Part shown: in pieces, positions 23,240 through 35,540 of the stretch
Position numbering within the stretch: position 1 is the first letter of the stretch
Layout of the letters: every line of letters begins with the position of its first letter
Assembly: GCF_040807025.1 (NCBI RefSeq)
Contig: NC_090981.1
Span: 3,732,501-3,796,500, forward strand
Origin: Struthio camelus
Lineage: Eukaryota > Chordata > Aves > Struthioniformes > Struthionidae
DNA length: 64,000 bases
Direction of reading: 5' to 3'
The notes under the pieces: model-generated
Databases searched by the model: none
Seen by the model: only the letters and a program-made list of their open reading frames with translations
What the model was told of the DNA's origin: nothing
Made by a program: the position numbers and the translations under genes

Positions 23240-25837
23240 GTAAGTATTTTGCCTATGTTACATGAAATTCTGTGTTTCTCTCATATTAGAATGAGCTTCA
23301 TTAGCACGTATTGCTTGAAAATTAAATTGTTTAGTAAAGGTATTTACAGAAAAACAGCTGGGAGAAAAAAACAATGAAGGTACTCAGACAGCAAGAGGAA
23401 AGAAAATAGGATGGACTCGAAAATGAACTAGAAGTTATATTCCAACAAAATGCTAAGCAGTCCCTTGTGGGGTTTTTTTATAGAAGCAGAAGCTATTTTA
23501 TTACTATTGCACATTATGAGTGTGGATTAAAAAACATAGCAAGAACTGTTTAGTAATATCAGTCTTACTTAATGAGACTTAATGAATTTATCAGAAACCA
23601 CTCTAGAATAAGGTCCCTGGCAATCTCCTTCCATACTGAAGATCAGAAATGTCATGCCTATATCAAAAAGATCAATATTTTGGAAAGGCCAGTATTGCCC
23701 ATGAAAACTGAAAGTACTTCCCATATCCAAGAGTTGCTTCACGCTTTGCTGGAATAAATCATTAAGCACTATCATCCTACAAAAACATTTCTTACATTCA
23801 GAACATAGTGCAGTATCAGTATAGAAATATTGTTAATGCTTTATCTTACTATGAAGCATGTGCATGAATTTAATATTAAATACTGAAAGCAATAAGCAAT
23901 GGAAGGTTTGTCTCTGTGCAGCTTACAGGAGCCACAAAATATCCTTATTTTCTTAATCTTCCCTATAAGCTATATATAAATGTGAGTCAAGCAACAGGCT
24001 GTGGTTGCACTGTTTTGATTTACTAGCTAGCGGAGAACTACACTGCCATCCTATAATTAGCCAACTCACAGCAAAGCTGCTTTCAAAAGCCAAGCAAAAT
24101 ACATTTCTCAACAAAAGATAATGCCTTGTGACAAAGGTGAATTTCTATCAGAAAGAACAAGAAGAAAACAAAACTTGCACACTGTTGAGCTACATGCAGA
24201 ATACATGTATAAGATGTATAATTATATTTGTAATTACCATTTCCTTCAATGGTGGTTGGCTTTTCATGTTTAGGCATTGTGACTGTATTTCACAGGGCTG
24301 CTCCAGCTGCCACCTACGTCAGAGATTGCCTGGAGGTTGAGTGGTTCAAGATAAAGTGTACCACATCAACCTCGTCCTGCCTGTCTGAACGGATGGTGCT
24401 GGTGAAGTTTCACCGACTGAAATATAAGAAGATACTAATTTCTGAAGTGATTAATTTTTCATGAATATTTAGTTTACTATTTAGGGTTGGCATGCTAGGG
24501 TCAAAAGAATGGAAGAACTTGTTCACCTTTTTTATTATTATTACTGAAAAAAGAAAAACTCTCCTGCAATATACTCACCTGTGGCTAATACGGCCATTTA
24601 AATGCTTAAGTGCTCTATTGAGCAAGGATGTTGCACATCATCCACGTGGGAGCACTTTGATGATATATGTCTACACTTCAGCAGTGTTTGCATGTGGAGG
24701 ATGAGTTATATGGATGTTTTTTTCTCATAAAAGACAGCTTATACCTTACACTTATATTTAAAGGGCGTAGCTTTAAAAGCCAAAAAGCATTCCTACTCTG
24801 AATTAAAACATATTAGCAAAAGGAGCCTTATGCTGATAAATCCGCTGGTTTAAATTTGCATGACTGGGCGTTGCAGTTTCCTTAAGACTCCTTGCTTCTA
24901 CCTCTGTGCAGACATTACATCCTAAGTTTACTTGTTTTACTCTGATTCACCTCACTTCTATAACACCAGACAAGCTTAATGGTAAAACAAAGCAAAAGTT
25001 TATTCAACAAGACAGAAGGTCAGGTTTAGCAGTACAAGATTAGAAACAACAGGTTACAAATGATACAAAATGCAATTCTTGGTTTGTATTTAACTAGATA
25101 ATTCTTTCATAGCTTCTTCAGTATTTCTCATCTAGAATTCTTTCAGTGTGACCTAGCTAGAAAAAAGGGGTAATGGTGTGCAAAATACCCCACTTTCCCA
25201 GATGCTCCTGAGTGACTTCTACATCCTCTTATCCACACTACAATAAAAACCATTTCTATGTCTTTGCACCTGCCATTTAGATGGCTGAAAGAAGTTTATA
25301 TGGAAAACCAGTGGTGCTGGATACCTTGCCTGTTCATTTCTACATTTTAGCATCAGGGTTTTTTGGAAATCCTGAAAATGTTTGTGAATGTTGTTTGGAT
25401 TGACCTGAAATTCAATTTAGAGACAAAACACATATAGGTAAAGTCTTGGTCCTCTCAAAACATTAACATCTTATGTTTCAAATATGCCCAGAGAGATTAA
25501 ATTTGTATATACAATTATAAGAGTCATTTATTTTTATGCAAGTTAGGCAGTACTCATTTGTCTATAAAACATGCTTTCTGAACTATTTTTACTTCCTTTA
25601 CTCCATTCTAAAATTACTCATTATACAAAATCCTAGCTCCTTGTGCTTGAAGTGCCTGAGAAATATTTCCAATTCAAAAAGAAAGGCAAGGAAAGATTCA
25701 AATCATGTCTGTAAATCCATAGTTATACCATGCCCAATAATCCATGATTTTAAGAACTCAGAAAAAGAATGACCATGTTCTAAAAATCCAGTTGGAAGTC
25801 TTCTGTGCTTAATTTAATATTCTTTCTTTAATAACAG
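23240..25837 (+). other. Intron of the divergent gene model
   Basis: AT-rich. A possible alternative exon starts after the TATTTCACAG acceptor near 24295 (open to 24462 in one frame), but its phase does not fit this chain. Confidence 0.35.
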
Positions 25838-26104
25838 AAAGAAGAAAATCTTGAGAATGAAGAATATGGCATTCAAGTTTATGATTCTGCAAATACTTGC
25901 AAAAAGAAGCAGAGAAAGAATTATAATGAGGTGTTTGCCAGTTGCAGTCAAATCAGGAACATAGACTTGACAGAACTGTATAGGTCATCCTCAGAAATTC
26001 AAGTTAATAATACCTCATTTTCATTTATTAGCCACATTGGAAAATATTTGATTGGATATATGAAAAGGAAAGGAATATACATTGAGAGCTGTCTGATTTA
26101 TTAA
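25838..26104 (+). CDS. Unrecognised divergent gene, exon 4 (possible last coding exon)
   Basis: The frame opens exactly at the acceptor TTCTTTCTTTAATAACAG, where an in-frame TAA stands six bases before the exon. It runs 88 codons to TAA at 26102-26104. The product is hydrophilic and Lys/Glu-rich at first (KEENLENEEY, CKKKQRKNYNEVF), then more hydrophobic. Phase 0 at the start fits exon 3. With exons 2 and 3 the model protein is 98 residues. Internal GT sites (AATGAG|GTGTTT, TATAG|GTCATC) could instead end the exon early and lead to exons I cannot find. I recognise no domain. Confidence 0.3.
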   Translation, partial: KEENLENEEYGIQVYDSANTCKKKQRKNYNEVFASCSQIRNIDLTELYRSSSEIQVNNTSFSFISHIGKYLIGYMKRKGIYIESCLIY

Positions 26105-29100
26105 TAATTGCCAACAAAAATGACATTACATTCATATTAAAGAAGCAAAGGCAAGTATTCAAAATCTAAGGAAATAAAGAAATTAAGGTTACAAATGCAG
26201 TCTGAATGTGGTCCCTGAGTGAGCACTAGCTATGGTATCCTTGAGTCAGCGCTAGCTATGAACTAATAAGTATCCTGAGAGGACAAGGTCAAACAAGCTA
26301 AGCACACCAATAGCCTCTATTGTTCTACCGAAAAAAGTCTAGTACTAGAAGAATATAATTTTTCCCCTGGGTAGAGACTACAAAAGAAGTCATCTTTTGG
26401 GCAAGAAAAATGTTTTCACAGGGGGAAAAAAAGCATACTACTTAGAATCTTTTATCTAATGATATGGCATATTTCTCACAAAACCCATTGGCTTGAGTGC
26501 TGTTATGGGAATAACAGCATATGAGTGAGAAGTTATTTTAATTTCCATATATATTCAGCCTTAATTTTGTGAGCTGATGTGCCAGAATGGATGCCAATCA
26601 GTGTCAGTGTTAATATGGACATTTAAAATGTGGACATCCCTTCATTAGGGAAGACTTTGAAACTATGAATTCATTTTCTACTGACCTCTTGAACAGCTGT
26701 TGAATGACAATGACTTTTATTGTTTGACAACCTGGGACAAGCTCACACAATAAGTTAAAGGCTTGCAAGTTAACTGCAAGTTAAGGGTTTCCTAGACTAT
26801 TAATAATTTCTTGAGACACAAATCCTACAATTCAATTGACCAGGGAAATAAACATGTTGTATCAAGTGAGCACAGAACAAGTTAAGGATAAAATAAGATA
26901 AAATGCTTTGAAAACAAAGCATGAAAGCCTATAAAAATTACACACACATGTACAAGCCAACAATGACTGGAAAAATGCGACTAGTATGCTCCAACCCTGG
27001 ATGCACGAACTGAGGCTTGAAAGATATGCTTAAAACCACAAAATCACTTCCTCATTAAAATCAAAGCTATAAAGTTTAGCATCCTATAAAGAATGATTCA
27101 CAACACCAAAGATTCTTTGAAAAACAAAATCAGCAAATGTAGCAGAGACTAAAGCTTGTCTTAAAATTACTATGATTTGGGCAAAATGCAGATCGTCAGA
27201 TACTGAACAAATTACAAAAAGCTAAAAACTTATGACCTGTAAGTGATCTTTTCTTTCATTGCATAAGCTTATATACTAGCTGAAAGACAAAAGTTAGTTT
27301 TCATGAGCTTTTTCATAATACCCTCATCCTTGTCCTTAAGCATGGCAGTGTTGTGTCATCATTTAACAAGGGAGGTTCTTGGAAAACACATCCTTGTATT
27401 CACAGACTTGGCAAGAGACGAGTCCAGCGCTGCCATGCTAAGATGCCACGATCAGAGGCTTAACATCAGCAATGTTCCTGGTATGCTACAGCCAGGGTCA
27501 ACTTTCCAGCCATCCACACGAGGAGGCTAGACAGTTTAACGTGGAGCATGGAGAGGGCTTTCTTCTCTTTTCCTCCTCTGTTCACGCTCACTGATCATTA
27601 GCCCTAATCTTTAGCCCGAGATCTTCATAGCTAGGTTTTAGCATTACATTTTCCATCACACTGTATAGATGTTATATTTTAATTATTAATTAGGCCACTA
27701 CATACACACAGCCTAGGCTCAGACCCTTTCCAAATACAGGCAGAATTGAACTTAGCTACCCTAAGGCTGAAGGACAAATGTGTTATTTTAGGAGAGTGTA
27801 AACAGTAAAGAGGGCCTGCAAGGGGAAAGTGGAATTTGTGGTGGAGGGGGCCTCTCACTTTCCACTTTTTCATTAATGTCTCCACTAATCCCTCAGGGAT
27901 GGACCTATTCCTGAAGCCTCAGCTCTATGGGGGTGATGCGTGGCAGGCTCGTGCTCCATGGCCCGGATATTTGAGGCACATGGAGCTGCACTCTCTTTGT
28001 AGAGGAGAATTTCTTCTCCTTCACCCCCAGCAGTCCCAGTCAAGGCCATTGAGTCAAATTCTGGCTCTTTTCTTTTCCTCATTAAAAAAAAGGAGGAGGA
28101 GAAAGAATATTAGTTTTGTTAGCACATATTTTTTGTCCTTTTGATACAAAACTTGCCCATTAATTTCAGTTCTCCACATACAGAAACATGTATCTGCCAA
28201 ATTATATTAATTGACTTAATTAATACTCCCAACTTCTGTGGAATTAGAGAAAGATTATTATTTTTATTGTTTCTGTCATTCTTCATCTATCACAATAATG
28301 AAAAGTGTCAGGAAAGAGCCTTTATACATCTTTAAAAACATACCACTCAATCTATAAAAATATGCATAGCCAGAAACATAGGCAGTGTTGATGACTGATG
28401 TGTCATCTCTAGCTTTTAGATCTGTTACTCTTCACATAGACAGAGGTTTTGCCAAACTATTTGAATTATAGTTTGCAGTGAGGAACTCCAGCCCTTTTGA
28501 GAGGTTGCAGTTTTAGCTGCTATCAGCAGATGGCAATGTGTGTGATTCGGTCCCATACAAGCACAAGGCTCCATTCAGTACGCAACCTGCAGTCCAGGAA
28601 ACATCAGTGACTCTCTACTGAAGAAAGCAGAGGGCCACCCAACAAAGGTCTTTCTTAGAAGCAGCAAAAGAGATAGCATGAAATTAAGTCATGTCAGTTA
28701 TGTTCCTGCCTTCCGTGACTTGTTGTATTTCAATTGATCATCCATTTGGATGGGAGAGATTAGTGTGATTCTTGGTTAATTTGGCAGTGGCATAAACAAC
28801 GTTTTCTTTGGTTTCAGTTTGTTTATATGCCTTAAGCAAAACAGCTTTCAGAAATACACCTGGACTGCAATGAGCTACAGGAGATAAGAAGGCTCTGAAG
28901 ATAGTCCAGTCTTGGTACTATGTGCAAATCTCATTTCTTTGGCTGATGTTTCTGCCAGTAAATGGGCACAGATAGGCACACAATGCACCACTTGCAGATA
29001 TAAACTAGACAGACAAGCAAGAAAACACATATACCTTAAACTACTACTTCTATATGGGAGAAAAGGCAGCTTTAGAAACATAATTCTATTTCTACATAGT

Positions 29101-32100
29101 CAGAAGGCACATGGATCCAAAAACCTAAATGTGTCTATAAATTCTAAACATCTAGAAATAATTTTGTGAATGTCTCCTGACAGGAATGATAACCTGATAG
29201 AGAGAGAGACAGACATATAGACAGAGATAGACAGATGGACAGGAGTAAAGAAATATTTTCAGATAAGCTGACCTGGCCATTCAATTGTTCCCTCTTCTTA
29301 AACAAAGTCCAGTTTTCCTCTAATAGTCAGTCACATAAATTTATGTAACTGGACCTTAATTCGCTGTGATGGTCCCACAAGGCTGAAATCCCTCCATTTC
29401 TATGACTACTACTCCAGTCCTTTGTAGATTTCTGTTTGAGTAGGACCATAAAGATATTAGCACTTTTGCTATTCACTTCTTTTTCACAGCTAACTGTGGG
29501 TACATTGTTTATGTGCCGCAATGGAGGTACTAGAGCTTCTGTTGCAAGATACCTACAAACACAGCAGTAAGGATGAGAAGGGGGAAGGACTATTACAGGT
29601 GAGGTACTGGGATGCTGAGAAGGCACACTGTTTGTCCAAGGACATGCATGAAGGCTTTGCAGGGCTAGGAACTGGGTGCAGGTCTCTGGAGGTCTGGAGT
29701 TTGAATATAGTGGGAGATATGAGGATCCTTCTTGGGTAGCATGGGCAAAGAGCAAAGGAGCAGTCCTGGGCAAGGTGCCCTGCACCACCAAAGCTTTATG
29801 ATTTTGGCACTGAAAATCATCATGAAGAAGCTAATATGAAAGTGCTTGTGAGAAAAATATGACATAGGTAAGGTGCCAGTAGATGACACTCCAGAATACA
29901 TAGCATTCTTCCCGGGATTTTGAAGGACAAATAAAACTTGCTGTTGTACATGGCTATGGGTTGCTGTGCGCTGCTGTTTATACGTGGGAAGAAATCTGAA
30001 CTCTTAGGGACACTGGAAATGCAGGTGTGAGATGAGCCCATAGCATCTCCATACCAGTCCATGTCAGGAGCCCAGAGGGGTTCATCTGCTTTCACAGCCC
30101 CTGGCACCATCCATTCCTCAAGGCCTGCGCGTTCCCCCAGTTGCTAGAGCGACCCTGCAGCCTCAGCCTTCCCACTGAGTCATGGGGGCTTCACGTCTAG
30201 ATCGGGCAAGGCGGGAGAGTCAATTAGTCAAAGCCAACATGCAAATTAGGTGGTCATGTAGTGTTAACTTAACAGAGGAAAGTGTTTTAAGGGAATAACC
30301 AGCAGAGGATATCTGTGCACAAACCCCTCTGTCTTCTGGTAGGATCAAACATTAGTAATGCTGCTTCTTTAGAAGGTTTTTTTAACCATAGCAATGCATT
30401 CAGAGTTGCAGCTGACCGTGTTCTTTTTTTCCCTTGGGGCAGTACTGGCCCAGCTCTACCGAAATGGTTCAGTGGGCTGTATGGCTGTGGGAGGGATGCA
30501 CAGAGGATGCATCCAATAGCGCCTGGCCACCTACCTGGAGGTGGGGAGGCTGCACTGGAGCAGCCCTAGGCTTCATTAATTCCTTCCTCCCAGCTCTGAT
30601 ACCTTCACCAAAGAAACTAACTCTAAAACGCTCATGAAATCCAGATATTTCCTTAGGTTTGTGATACATGTAGCAGCTAAATCCAAAAAGTGGAGAGATC
30701 AGTTTTTCTGTCAAGTATCAAGTTTCTTCCATAAGCTACTTCTTAAAACAATTGACATCCCTTTTTATTTTTTTAAAATAATGAGGCTTTGTTGGAGATG
30801 TTGCTGCAGAACAGGCTAACTGGAGATAATTTAGAGGCTCTGACTTGCTAACATGAAAACCATGGAAGCAACCTCTTTTATGCACAGACCCATGGAGAGC
30901 ATTCCCTCCCCTACGAGCAGGGGACTGGCCTGTCACCAGAGTATAAACAGTGACTGTTTTAAATGAAAACAGCTGTGCCTCCTCCAAAGTTCAATCATGT
31001 TTTAGGATGTTCTGAAGTCATTCTGTTGTCATGTTTTTAACTGCCACAGTAACTGGGCCTACGTGTTCTCTATTACCCACAAACCTAATAACACATAACT
31101 CTCAAAGAAAAAGGGTAAAAAATTAGCAAAGAACATGCATTTTTCCCACAGAACTAATGTGCCACACCTATATCTGCATATGGTTGAACACACAAGTGCA
31201 GCCTACGTATGAAAAGGAGTCACTTTCTTATGTATATCTCTGGGGAGCAGATACATTTTAAAATGTACATTCACATCCTCCATATTAAAAGTTCACACAA
31301 TGTGCATAAATTTTTAAGTCATTTTGGTTCACAACTGAAACTCAGTAGCAAAACTAAAGGACCAAAGTCTTGAAACTGCTTTTTTCTTTGAACCATACAA
31401 ACCCCTTGCATCAGCAAAGCAACCTTAAATACTACAAGAGATTAATTTGTAAGATCTCCCATTCTTCAAGCTAGGCCAGAAAAATTGCAGTCTTACTTTT
31501 AAAATACTACCATTTCCTGGTAGGCAAAATCAGGAAGGCAAATAAAACTGAATGGCAATGAAATATTTTGGATCTCAAAAGATATATAGATTTAGTTCTA
31601 TTTGATATATATGTTTAGTTCTATTTTGGCTTAGACACAAATTATTTTGTATTTTATTTCTATTTATTTTTTAGCTTCCCTGCTTTTTAACAAGTAGCCA
31701 ACAATAATATTGCTAAGCTGACAACTTATTTTCATGTTTCACAATATTTGGTAATAGCTAAGTTAGCTATTTGTATACAGACCCCTAAATGTTTTTGGGA
31801 GTGACTGTAGCCTTGTGCATAGAAAAGGGACTGCCATTGCTTAGGATGCTTGGGTCTAACATCGGTATGTTGGGTGGCTTTAGGTAAAACATCTTGCTGC
31901 TGTGCACTTGCTTCCTCATCTGCTACATGGAAATATCACCGCCTTGAGACTTAGCGATAGAAAACTGCGATCTGGCTTGTAGTACAGGTGCTATAGGTGA
32001 CATTCCTCTGGAGAATTTGCAGCCTAGCTATATTGGTGAGGAGTGAGTATGAGAATACTGGAATCCTTCTTTTATTATTATTTCACAGTGGTTTTTTGGC

Positions 32101-35100
32101 ATGAATTGAAGCATATAGTAATGTAATGTGTTTTTTTCTGAGACTTTTTGTGAGCCTCTAACATGAAAGGAAACCTCCCAACTTCTCGTGGGCTACAAAG
32201 AGCTGGTCTTGAACAGAGCCAACGGACTGGTAGAGGTTGCACAGGTGACTGGTGGAGGCCCTGATTCAGGTGAACATTGAAGCACATGCTTACCTTTAAG
32301 CATGTGAGCAATCTCATCCAGCCAACCATTTAACCATTAAACATTTAAGTGACTAATTTTGTCCCTACTTACCAACTGGCATAAAGCATGAAGTGTTTGA
32401 GTCTGCTCCTAATGAAGCCAATGGTGACCCCCTGTGAAGAACAGGCCCTGTCAATGTGACTAGGGATCAACCCAGCCGCATGCTCCAAAGGGTCCCCGGA
32501 TCAGACTCTGGAGGTTCAAGGGAGTCTCTCCACTGATGGCAGCTGGCCTTGGAGCAGGACACCACTGCAATTTACCATTCCATTATTCTGGTTTTGGACA
32601 TATAACTCCATTGAAACCCAGTTTCACAGATATAAAAGTGAAGTAATTCAGCAATGAGGAAACCCCAAATCTTTTGTGGGAAATTGTTTTTCTCATCTTA
32701 ACATTTTACTTGGTTAGAATTAATGATGAACCTATTATAAATTTCTCTCTTACTTTTTTCTTCAGCTTATTCTCTTATTAAAGTGTTCTCTCTTTTGCTC
32801 CTTTTTTCACTCCTTTTTCTTGTCCTGATAATTTAATTTAAAAAAATATTACATGGATCACATATTTTCAACCAAAAAGTCAGATTGATTTTCAGTGAGA
32901 TGAAATATGAATAGATTTCATTATTGAAAGATCTGAGGAAGTGCCACAGCAGAGCCTGTTCAATCATAAAATGTATCAGCAGGATTTTTCAAATTTGTAG
33001 TGCTATGTTTTATGTATAAGGCTTAGTATAAGGCTCAGGTAGGACAATGGACATGAACAGACAAGTAACCATGTAAGTGTATCAGTATATCAGATGATTT
33101 TCACAGCTAGAATTTTAAACTGAGCCAGAGTGATACTCTTCAAGAAAGTCACATTCATAGTGATATGCTACTTATTCATAAGATTTTATTTGTAAAATCA
33201 AAATTTCATTGACATGTTTACGTAATTCAGAAGTGGAAAAAAAATCCTACAAACCAGCACAGTGGCAAATCCCACTTTTGTGGATGACACTGTAGCTGGA
33301 TATTCACGTGATTCAAATTTCAGTATCTACATCAATGACTAACATGAGCAGTTAGTCTCCCTAGGTTCTGAAACCGGAGAGCACAAAGATGGTCCCCCAT
33401 AGGCAGAAGCCTAATTAGAGAACTCTGAATTGGTCTGATTTAGTATTAGTATTGGTGATTGTTTTACTATAAAAATATTAGTTCATTTTACACTAACCAT
33501 TAAAAAGTAACTAACTCATTCATATACACATACTTTTTGCAAGGGTATACATCTGGATTCTGTGTCTCTCAGAGCAATTAAATCACTACTGTCAGTAAGA
33601 CAGTCAAACCAGAGCAGGGTGAACAGATGGTATAGTACTGCTGATGAAGATATTATTATACCAACTCTCAGTTCCTTTTATAGAAGGCATGCTCAAGAAA
33701 AAGCAATGTCTTCCTAATTGTTAGAAAGCCCCAGAATAAAATTGTAACTAGGAGTCATCACTTGTGTTCTACCTCCAATTTCTTATGATTTAGACAGCAA
33801 ATAATCCAGCATGAGTTTTATTTTATGGCAACAAAAACTGTGAATTCTATATCATGGCACTCTCATTATGTGTGCTGATTTATTGTGAGTCAATATAAAA
33901 AGCACAACCACTGTAAAACATGCTTCAAGCTAATTACCAGCTTGTGACATAATGCCAGTTACATTAATTAACTACACTGATCAGTGCTAGCTATAAAAGC
34001 TTACATGTGCTATTGTCTATACAGCACCCCATGATTTAAAAATTGAAGTTGTCCTTCCTGTTTTTAATCACAGGCATTTGTCATGTGAGAGTTGTGCCAC
34101 TCTTATAGACTATGCCAAGTCTACCTAGGTTACTCATTGCCTCCTGAGCTAAGAAAACAGTACGCTGGAATATCAGTGCTGTCCCAAAGCTAAGACAATT
34201 TTTGGTGAACAAAGGTTATGGGGTCTTCTAAGGACTGTTTCTATTAAAAATGGCATATTTGACGGCAAAAAAGGCCTCTAGGTACCTTTGTTTGTTACTT
34301 GGACAAAACATAGAGCATAAAGAAGGACATTCACTGGGATTCACAAAGGATGTTTATGTGGCCAGGTACTTAAACCCCACTGAATTGAGTGGGACTTAGT
34401 CAGAGGCATCTCCAGTGCTCTGGTGACATCTTCACTGGAGCACCCAAACACTGAGACACATTAAATCAATGGGCACTCATGAAAGCATTGGCACGAACAA
34501 TTAATATCAGCCTCCATAATGAGTCACAGGTACTAAAACGTGTGTGGGAAAGCTTGTTGCAAAGGCAGAGACTGCCTTTGGAAACCATTATACCTACAGT
34601 TTGTATTGTAATTTCCTTCTACCCCCTGGAATTCCTAAAAATTATACTATTATACACTTATGACTTATGCCAAAAACCTATAGAAAAATTCTGAATTAAA
34701 ATTTTTCACCATGACAAAGGCTGATCCTTATTCATGATAGACTCACAAGCACTGTTCTTATTCATCATCTAGATATGAAAATTGTAGACAATATGCTCCA
34801 CTATCCTTCTGTAGTTATTTGTTCCCTTTGTGGTATTTTCTATTTGTTCAAAAAATTACAATTCAGAGAGAATTAGACTGCAACTACATAACAATGGACA
34901 GGATCATACTTTTCTAAAACTGTAGCTGTGTGGCACAGCTGTACAGTGTGATCAATTTGGGCTTTACAGATGTTCCAACAGGTGAACAGTAAGAGAGAAG
35001 AATAGTTAGCAAAAGAATAACATTTTATAAAAACTGCTAAAATTAAAAAGAATCAGGAGAATAATCAAGATCCTCTGTCATTTTTGTCATCTCCAAGAAT

Positions 35101-35229
35101 CTTCCTACTCAATGTCAAGTAGATACATCTCACCCATTTTTAATTGTTTTTAAGGCATTTTTCAAAGTAACACTCCTTTTTTTTCTAATGGCTCATTATT
35201 TCAAAAGAGGCTATGTATTCTTGAATATA
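26105..35229. other. Long stretch without a recognisable gene
   Basis: About 9 kb, AT-rich. It holds a GATA/GACA microsatellite at 29195-29243 and overlapping open frames at 29.3-29.8 and 30.3-30.7 kb without known domains. Some blocks (32.3-32.6 and 34.3-34.5 kb) look like worn ancient repeats that I cannot name. Confidence 0.4.
29195..29243. repeat. Imperfect GATA/GACA/GA microsatellite
   Basis: Purine-rich run of GATA, GAGA and GACA units with interruptions. No other role is visible. Confidence 0.7.
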
Positions 35230-35234
35230 TATAA

Positions 35235-35540
35235 ATAATACCAGCTGTTTCAGACCAGACCAAAGGTCAATCTAGCCTAGTGTCCTACCCTGAACAGTGG
35301 CCATAAGTACATGCAAGGGAAGGGTACAAGAGCAAGACAAGCATATCTGACTTTTCCCTCTAGTATTCTCCTCCCAGCCTCTAACCCTCTTCAATTATTG
35401 GACCTCTTGAGCCTGATCTGGTTTCTGTGTATTTAATAGCCCTCAGTGGCTTTCTCTTCCATGAATTTGTCTTTCCTTCAGCATGTGCATGATCCTTCCT
35501 GATTCATTATATTTATATTTTTATAGATCTCTAAAGACAA
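35235..35540. repeat. Probable ancient amniote interspersed repeat
   Basis: The phrases CAGACCAAAGGTCAATCTAG, CAGTGGCCATAAG and the downstream TGAGCCTGATCTGG resemble a widespread old repeat of birds, turtles and crocodilians that contains 'accaaaggtccatctagccc'. This is recognition from memory; the family name and strand are not certain. Confidence 0.45.

Noticed and set aside
24295..24462. Exon-like frame after TATTTCACAG on the plus strand
   Set aside because: Open only in a phase that does not join the neighbouring exons of the plus-strand model, and the product is unrecognised. It may be an alternative exon but is not supported.
29327..29791. 154-codon minus-strand frame
   Set aside because: No domain, signal or splice context; its length is within chance for this base composition. 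The same applies to 12120-12584.
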